Source of the DNA: an uncultured Pelagibacteraceae bacterium
GTDB taxonomy: Bacteria > Pseudomonadota > Alphaproteobacteria > Pelagibacterales > Pelagibacteraceae
Direction: 5' to 3'
NCBI GenBank assembly: GCA_902571095.1
Contig: CACGAV010000002.1
Span: 22,271 to 86,270 of the forward strand
Length of the DNA: 64,000 bases
The notes below the pieces were generated by a model, which was given only the letters and a program-made list of their open reading frames with translations, made no database searches and was not told the DNA's origin. Each line of letters begins with the position of its first letter. Within the stretch, counting starts at the first letter, position 1. The translations under genes and the position numbers were made by a program. Positions 60,056 to 64,000 of the stretch are shown here, one piece after another.

Positions 60056-61308
60056 TTAATACTTAGAGCATGCCCAACAAGATAAAGGCTTCCAAAGATA
60101 ACAATAATTTTTTTTTCTTTTGATGATATTTTTTTTAAAGCTTGCCTAATATTTTTTGCCTGAGCAACTTTAAAGTTATTTTTCATAGCTATTTTATACA
60201 AATCAATAGAGCTCATCGAGTTGGGTTCATCTGGAATTTTTATAGTGATAACCTTTTTAAAAATATTTTTAAAATTTTTAATAAGTCTACTTGGACTTTT
60301 ATTTTTAAGACTTCCCCAAATACCATAAATTGGTAAATTAAATTTTTTTAAAAAACGGGCTAAATTTTTGGTGGACTCATCACTATGACAGCCGTCTACA
60401 AGCATTTTGGTTTTTGGTAGTTTTTTTGTAAGATTGCCCTTTACAAATTGAACGCGACCTTCAAATTTTATTGTTGGTACAGTTCTTTCAATTATTTTTT
60501 TGCTAACTCCTAAATCCAGTGCAATTTTGATTGCCAAACCTACATTTTCCCATAAAGCATCAGAATGAATTTGTTTTGAGCTGAGATAAATTTGGTTGTA
60601 TTCATCCTTATAATATTTTTTTTTCTTTTTATTTATAATCTTCCAGGATCCATAAACTATTTTTTCACTTTGATTTTTTTTCAAAATACTTTTTATTATT
60701 TTATTCGTTTTTAGTTTTTGTTTTCCACAATAAATTTTTGTATTGTTGCTTAAATACCCAACTTTTTGCCTACAAATTTCAGCTAGGGTTTTTGGTCTTA
60801 CCCACTCTTGGTGCTGAAAGTTAATACCTGCAATCACTTGGGATAGAGGATAAGGCCATAAGTTTGTGCTATCTTTTTTAAATAACAGACCACTTTCAAG
60901 CAGATTAAATGAGTTAGAGTCTGTTTTACAAGCTGCCAAAATATAAATACAGGTTAGTAATTCAAACAAGGTAAGCTTCAATTTTGTTCGTTCAATTATA
61001 TTTTTATATTTTTTAAGTTCTTTTAATGAAATATATTTGTTTCCTAACCAAAATCTATGTCGAACGTCGTACAAATGTGGGCTAGTAAAAGTGTTCACTT
61101 TTATATTATCAGCTTCTAGGAAATATTTTAACGAGGTTAAAACGCTATACTTACCATCGCTTCCTATAATATTAATTATATTTTGTAATTGATCTTGAGG
61201 ATTATTTAGCCTTTTTAAGACTAATTTTATTCTTTTTAGATCAAGATTGATTCTACGACTATATTGCTTTTGAAGTTTGCGGTAAAATTTCTTCGACTTC
61301 TGTGACAT
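60052..61308 (-). CDS. folC: FolC-like protein with divergent active-site motifs
   Basis: FolC normally adds glutamate to dihydropteroate and folates. The 418-residue product is full length and has the fold, but key motifs differ: the P-loop is IIGSDGKYSVLTSLK in place of the usual GTNGKGS; LLESGLLFKKDSTN replaces LEVGLGGRLDATN; AGINFQHQEWV replaces the I-x-x-D-H-x-x-x-L/F-G block; and LVDGCHSDESTKNL replaces the DGAHNP block. FTSPHLYDVRHRFW and GSLYLVGHAL are recognisable. The gene overlaps the end of accD by 50 bp, and no better start is evident. The name reflects ancestry; activity is uncertain. Confidence 0.75.
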   Translation of the reverse strand: MSQKSKKFYRKLQKQYSRRINLDLKRIKLVLKRLNNPQDQLQNIINIIGSDGKYSVLTSLKYFLEADNIKVNTFTSPHLYDVRHRFWLGNKYISLKELKKYKNIIERTKLKLTLFELLTCIYILAACKTDSNSFNLLESGLLFKKDSTNLWPYPLSQVIAGINFQHQEWVRPKTLAEICRQKVGYLSNNTKIYCGKQKLKTNKIIKSILKKNQSEKIVYGSWKIINKKKKKYYKDEYNQIYLSSKQIHSDALWENVGLAIKIALDLGVSKKIIERTVPTIKFEGRVQFVKGNLTKKLPKTKMLVDGCHSDESTKNLARFLKKFNLPIYGIWGSLKNKSPSRLIKNFKNIFKKVITIKIPDEPNSMSSIDLYKIAMKNNFKVAQAKNIRQALKKISSKEKKIIVIFGSLYLVGHALSIN

Positions 61309-62185
61309 TTTCAGTAGATATAACTTTAGCTTCTTTTTTCTTCAATAGTATTGATAAAAGAGTTGAAATAGTAGACCTTAGATATTTTCTTTCAACCACT
61401 AAATCAATTCCACCATGATCTTTTACAAATTCTGCAGTTTGAAATTCTTCCGGTAGTTCTTCTTTTACAGTATCTTGTATAACTCTGCGCCCCGCAAATG
61501 CGATTATAGCTTTTGGTTCTCCAATTATTATATCCCCTAACCCAGCAAACGAAGCAGTTACACCCCCCGCTGTTGGATTTGTCATTACAACAATATACGG
61601 AAGGTTTGTTTTTTTAAATTCATGTACTGCTAGAACAGATCTTGTCATTTGCATTAAGGCAACAGCGCTTTCTTGCATTCGAGCTCCGCCGCTGCAACTA
61701 AAAAAAACAAATGGATTCCTTTTTTCAATTGCATTATGAATACCATGAATAAAAGCTTCTCCAGCTGCGGCACCCAAAGAGCCACCTATAAATGAAAAAT
61801 TTTGTGCACCTACGGTTACATCTAATCCATTTAGTTTGCCATTAGCTATAGAAATCGCATCTGACTGATTAGTTTGTTGTCTAGCTTTTTTTAGTCTGTC
61901 TGTATATTTTTTTGTGTCTACAAATTTGAGGGGATCATCCTTGGGAAGAGGTGTTTCAAGTATTTCAAACTCTTTATTATCAAAAAATATTTTAAATCTT
62001 TCTTCAGGAGTTAGTTTGTGATGTGAACCGCACTTTGGGCATACACTTAAATTTTTTGAAAGATCATCTTTATACAAAAGATTTTTACATTCACACGTAG
62101 TCCATAATGTATCTTTTACATCAGAAGATTTTTTTTTGAATAATGATTTTATTCTTGGTTTTATAAATTTTGTTATCCAATTCAT
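61259..62185 (-). CDS. accD: acetyl-CoA carboxylase carboxyltransferase beta subunit
   Basis: AccD, with AccA, transfers the carboxyl group to acetyl-CoA to make malonyl-CoA, the first committed step of fatty acid synthesis. The 308-residue product has an N-terminal zinc ribbon (CECKNLLYKDDLSKNLSVCPKCG) and the crotonase-fold catalytic domain with GGSLGAAAGEAFI, FFSCSGGARMQESAVALMQM and TNPTAGGVTASFAGLGD. The first zinc pair is C-x-C instead of C-x-x-C. All else is normal. It overlaps trpA by 4 bp and folC by 50 bp. Confidence 0.95.
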   Translation of the reverse strand: MNWITKFIKPRIKSLFKKKSSDVKDTLWTTCECKNLLYKDDLSKNLSVCPKCGSHHKLTPEERFKIFFDNKEFEILETPLPKDDPLKFVDTKKYTDRLKKARQQTNQSDAISIANGKLNGLDVTVGAQNFSFIGGSLGAAAGEAFIHGIHNAIEKRNPFVFFSCSGGARMQESAVALMQMTRSVLAVHEFKKTNLPYIVVMTNPTAGGVTASFAGLGDIIIGEPKAIIAFAGRRVIQDTVKEELPEEFQTAEFVKDHGGIDLVVERKYLRSTISTLLSILLKKKEAKVISTENVTEVEEILPQTSKAI

Positions 62186-62982
62186 GCTATTTTTTTCCTT
62201 AAGACTTTTACCATTTTATTAAGATTTGTGACAGGATTTTGTCGTTTTTTTAGAGATCTGGTAATTTCCTTACACAAGGCACTTCCAACTACTAATCCAT
62301 TGGCACTTTTTAGAGCAGATATAGTTTTGCTTGTTATTCCAAAGCCTATCACAAAGTTTTTATGTTTATTCAATTTTTTAATTTTATTGTAATTTTTTAT
62401 GATTTTTTTTGGCGATACTTTTAATTTACCACCGGTCGTTGATAACATACTTATATAATAAACCATATGATGAGAAGAGGCTATAATCTTTTTCTTACGT
62501 TCATTGGTGGTTGTTGGTGAAATAAGTTGTACGAAGGTTATAGAGTTTTTTTTACATAATTTTGCAAATTGTTTATTTTCGGGGTATGGAAAATCTACAA
62601 CTATCAAACCATCTACACCAATATCTTTGCATTTTTTAACAAATTTTTTCTCTCCGTATCTATAAATAATTTGGTAGTACCCCATTAAAATGCACGGTTT
62701 TGCTATTTTATTTTTTTTGTATTCCTTAACTATTTGGAAAACATCTTTGAGTTTAAAACCGTTTCTTAATGCTCTATGTGAGCTATTTTGTATTTGAGCG
62801 CCATCAGCTGTAGGAGCATTAAATGGTATTCCAAGCTCAACAATGTCAGCATACTCAGATATTGATTTTAAAATTTCCAATGATTTTCTCTTAGTATTGT
62901 CACCTGCAACGGTGTAAGTAATTAATGCTGGTCTATTTTCTGTTTTACACTTTTGAAAAGCTAAATTTATTTGTGAAATCAT
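62182..62982 (-). CDS. trpA: tryptophan synthase alpha-subunit-like protein
   Basis: TrpA releases indole from indole-3-glycerol phosphate and passes it to TrpB. The 266-residue product has the catalytic Glu and Asp in ADIVELGIPFNAPTADGAQIQ, the phosphate-binding loops IGFGITSKTISALK and NGLVVGSALCKEI, and VDGLIVVDFPYPENKQF. Several usually invariant residues are changed: PFSDPLADGP is here PFNAPTADGA, TAGDP is AGDNT, and MYYNPIY is MGYYQIIYRYG. The start overlaps the trpB stop by 4 bp and the end overlaps accD by 4 bp. It is probably still TrpA, with altered inter-subunit contacts. Confidence 0.82.
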   Translation of the reverse strand: MISQINLAFQKCKTENRPALITYTVAGDNTKRKSLEILKSISEYADIVELGIPFNAPTADGAQIQNSSHRALRNGFKLKDVFQIVKEYKKNKIAKPCILMGYYQIIYRYGEKKFVKKCKDIGVDGLIVVDFPYPENKQFAKLCKKNSITFVQLISPTTTNERKKKIIASSHHMVYYISMLSTTGGKLKVSPKKIIKNYNKIKKLNKHKNFVIGFGITSKTISALKSANGLVVGSALCKEITRSLKKRQNPVTNLNKMVKVLRKKIA

Positions 62983-64000
62983 CTTAGATAACTACCTAAT
63001 CTTTTTTTTATAATGTCTTTATCTTTTAAGCTATCACCACAACTATTAACAACTATAATGTTTGAACTATCAAGTTTAGGAGCAATTTTTTTTGCCTCGG
63101 CAAAACTGTGAGACGGTTCTAAGCTTGGAGAAATTTCTTCAAGTTCAGTAACTAATTTAAAGGCATCTAGCGCCTCCTCGTCAGTTGCATAAGTGTATTT
63201 TGCTCTACCAGTATCTTTTAAAAAACAGTGTATCGGACTTACAGATGGGTAATCAAGACCGCTACTTATCGATTGAGTTTCATTAATTTGACCATCAGAA
63301 TTTTGAACACAATAAGCTGCTGCACCATGAAGCACGCCTATTTTAGAATTTTTACTTAACGGAGCAGCATGAAGTTTGCTATTTTTTGGACCTCCAGCCT
63401 CCACACCAATCAACTCAATTTGTTTTTTACTGTAATCAATAAACTCACTCCAAAAACCGTAAGCGCTTGACCCACCTCCAACACAATTAATCAATTTTAA
63501 CTTATTGGGTATTTCACCAAATTCATCTTCTAGCTGAATTTTTAATTCTCTTGAAATTTGCGCCGTACTATATCCACAAATTTTTACAAATATATTTGGA
63601 CCAACTAAGCTTCCGATTCCCATATGGACTTTGTCACAATTAGCTACCCAATATCTTATACACTCACTTACTGCATCAACTAAAGTTTTACTTCCTGAGT
63701 CTACAGGAACAATCTCAGCACCATTTTTTATTATTGCATCACAGTTTGGCTTTTGTCTTTTAATATCTCGAGTTCCCATAAAAACTTTACAACCAAGGCC
63801 GAATTTTTTTGCAACCATTGAGAACATTTTTCCATTGTAGCCTGCTCCAGTATCAGTACAGATATATTTTTTTTTGGCTATTTTGCACAACATTGCGTGA
63901 GTAATAGCGTTATATATTTTATGTGCGCCACCATTTGCATCAGATACCATTTTTGCGTAAATCTGAGCTCCACCTAGGTAATCTGTTAGATTTTGTAATT
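62979..64000 (-). CDS. trpB: tryptophan synthase beta-subunit-like protein, 5'-truncated by the window
   Basis: The reading frame is open to the window edge; the ORF track begins at an internal Met, but upstream codons spell LQNLTDYLGGAQIYAK, matching TrpB residues before the PLP lysine. The PLP Lys is in NGGAHKIYNAITHAM, and CVGGGSSAYG and GVEAGGPKNSKLHAAPL are conserved. Three expected positions differ: the catalytic Glu of AETGAGQHG is Asp in CTDTGAGYNGKM, the following His is Asn, and the PLP-contacting Ser of NLSGRGDKD appears as Cys in VNSCGDSLKD. It remains a PLP enzyme of the TrpB family, but true synthase activity is in doubt. Adjacent to trpA with 4-bp overlap. Confidence 0.75.
   Translation of the reverse strand, partial: LQNLTDYLGGAQIYAKMVSDANGGAHKIYNAITHAMLCKIAKKKYICTDTGAGYNGKMFSMVAKKFGLGCKVFMGTRDIKRQKPNCDAIIKNGAEIVPVDSGSKTLVDAVSECIRYWVANCDKVHMGIGSLVGPNIFVKICGYSTAQISRELKIQLEDEFGEIPNKLKLINCVGGGSSAYGFWSEFIDYSKKQIELIGVEAGGPKNSKLHAAPLSKNSKIGVLHGAAAYCVQNSDGQINETQSISSGLDYPSVSPIHCFLKDTGRAKYTYATDEEALDAFKLVTELEEISPSLEPSHSFAEAKKIAPKLDSSNIIVVNSCGDSLKDKDIIKKRLGSYLR

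Overview
The window looks like a piece of the chromosome of a SAR11-type marine alphaproteobacterium (Pelagibacterales). The evidence is the very AT-rich, lysine/asparagine/isoleucine-rich coding sequence, nearly gap-free packing (the longest non-coding stretch is about 220 bp, upstream of dnaA), and gene orders and families typical of Alphaproteobacteria: irr-fabA-fabB-fabI, rpsT-dnaA-dnaN-gyrB, RegB/RegA, ChvI/ChvG-ahcY, a DUF1476 zeta subunit, and trpB-trpA-accD-folC-trxA. This assignment comes from reading protein families, not from a search. I see no tRNA, rRNA, CRISPR array, prophage or insertion sequence.

Layout. 1-2.5 kb: end of rbfA, then rpsO and pnp (translation/RNA decay). 2.5-5.5 kb (minus): a GNAT-like protein and the fabA-fabB-fabI unsaturated fatty acid genes. 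5.6-8.5 kb (plus): an Irr-type Fur-family regulator, catalase-peroxidase katG with a Fur-family-like palindrome inside its promoter, and a DUF2061 protein. 8.5-13.2 kb (minus): ubiE-ubiB-coaBC-moeB/thiF-like-SH3 protein. 13.2-20.6 kb (plus): mutM, rpsT, dnaA, dnaN, gyrB, regB (replication block without recF). 20.6-24.7 kb (minus): a polyamine operon (ornithine/lysine decarboxylase-like, deoxyhypusine-synthase-like, aguB, aguA) lying between regB and regA. 25.5-27 kb: bioY and an ABC ATPase. 27-35.5 kb (plus): polA, chvI-chvG, ahcY, tsaE, amgK-like, murU-like. 35.5-38.4 kb: gpmA, then a heavily overlapping chain cutA-vanZ-like-DUF1476-nuclease-lysozyme-like lipoprotein. 38.4-43.6 kb (minus): RND pump, short adaptor, sulfurtransferase, msrA in one tight operon. 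43.7-47.1 kb: EamA transporter, AlkA-like glycosylase, purine phosphoribosyltransferase and, convergently, a purine permease. 47.2-57.2 kb: lipoproteins, oligopeptidase B, a membrane J-domain protein, GT9 glycosyltransferase, DapA-family protein with cfa, a lysine-rich coiled-coil protein, a metallo-beta-lactamase-fold protein preceded by a 33-aa membrane ORF absent from the ORF track, a TauD-like oxygenase and a DUF3047-like protein. 57.2-64 kb: rmuC (frameshifted at a poly-C run), sbcB-like exonuclease, trxA, then minus-strand folC-like, accD, trpA and a 5'-truncated trpB-like gene.

The points most worth a second look are: the palindrome in the katG promoter next to irr; the 9-C tract that breaks rmuC; divergence of conserved catalytic positions in the TrpB-, TrpA- and FolC-like proteins while AccD between them stays conserved; convergent genes that end inside a shared TTAA/TTAG tetranucleotide; the polyamine operon with a deoxyhypusine-synthase-fold enzyme held between the two halves of RegBA; an RND adaptor lacking its helical hairpin; and the 33-aa membrane ORF. 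Several annotated starts differ from the ORF track (fabA, mutM, aguB, regA, amgK-like, lysozyme-like lipoprotein, EamA, purine permease, TauD-like), for reasons given in each entry.
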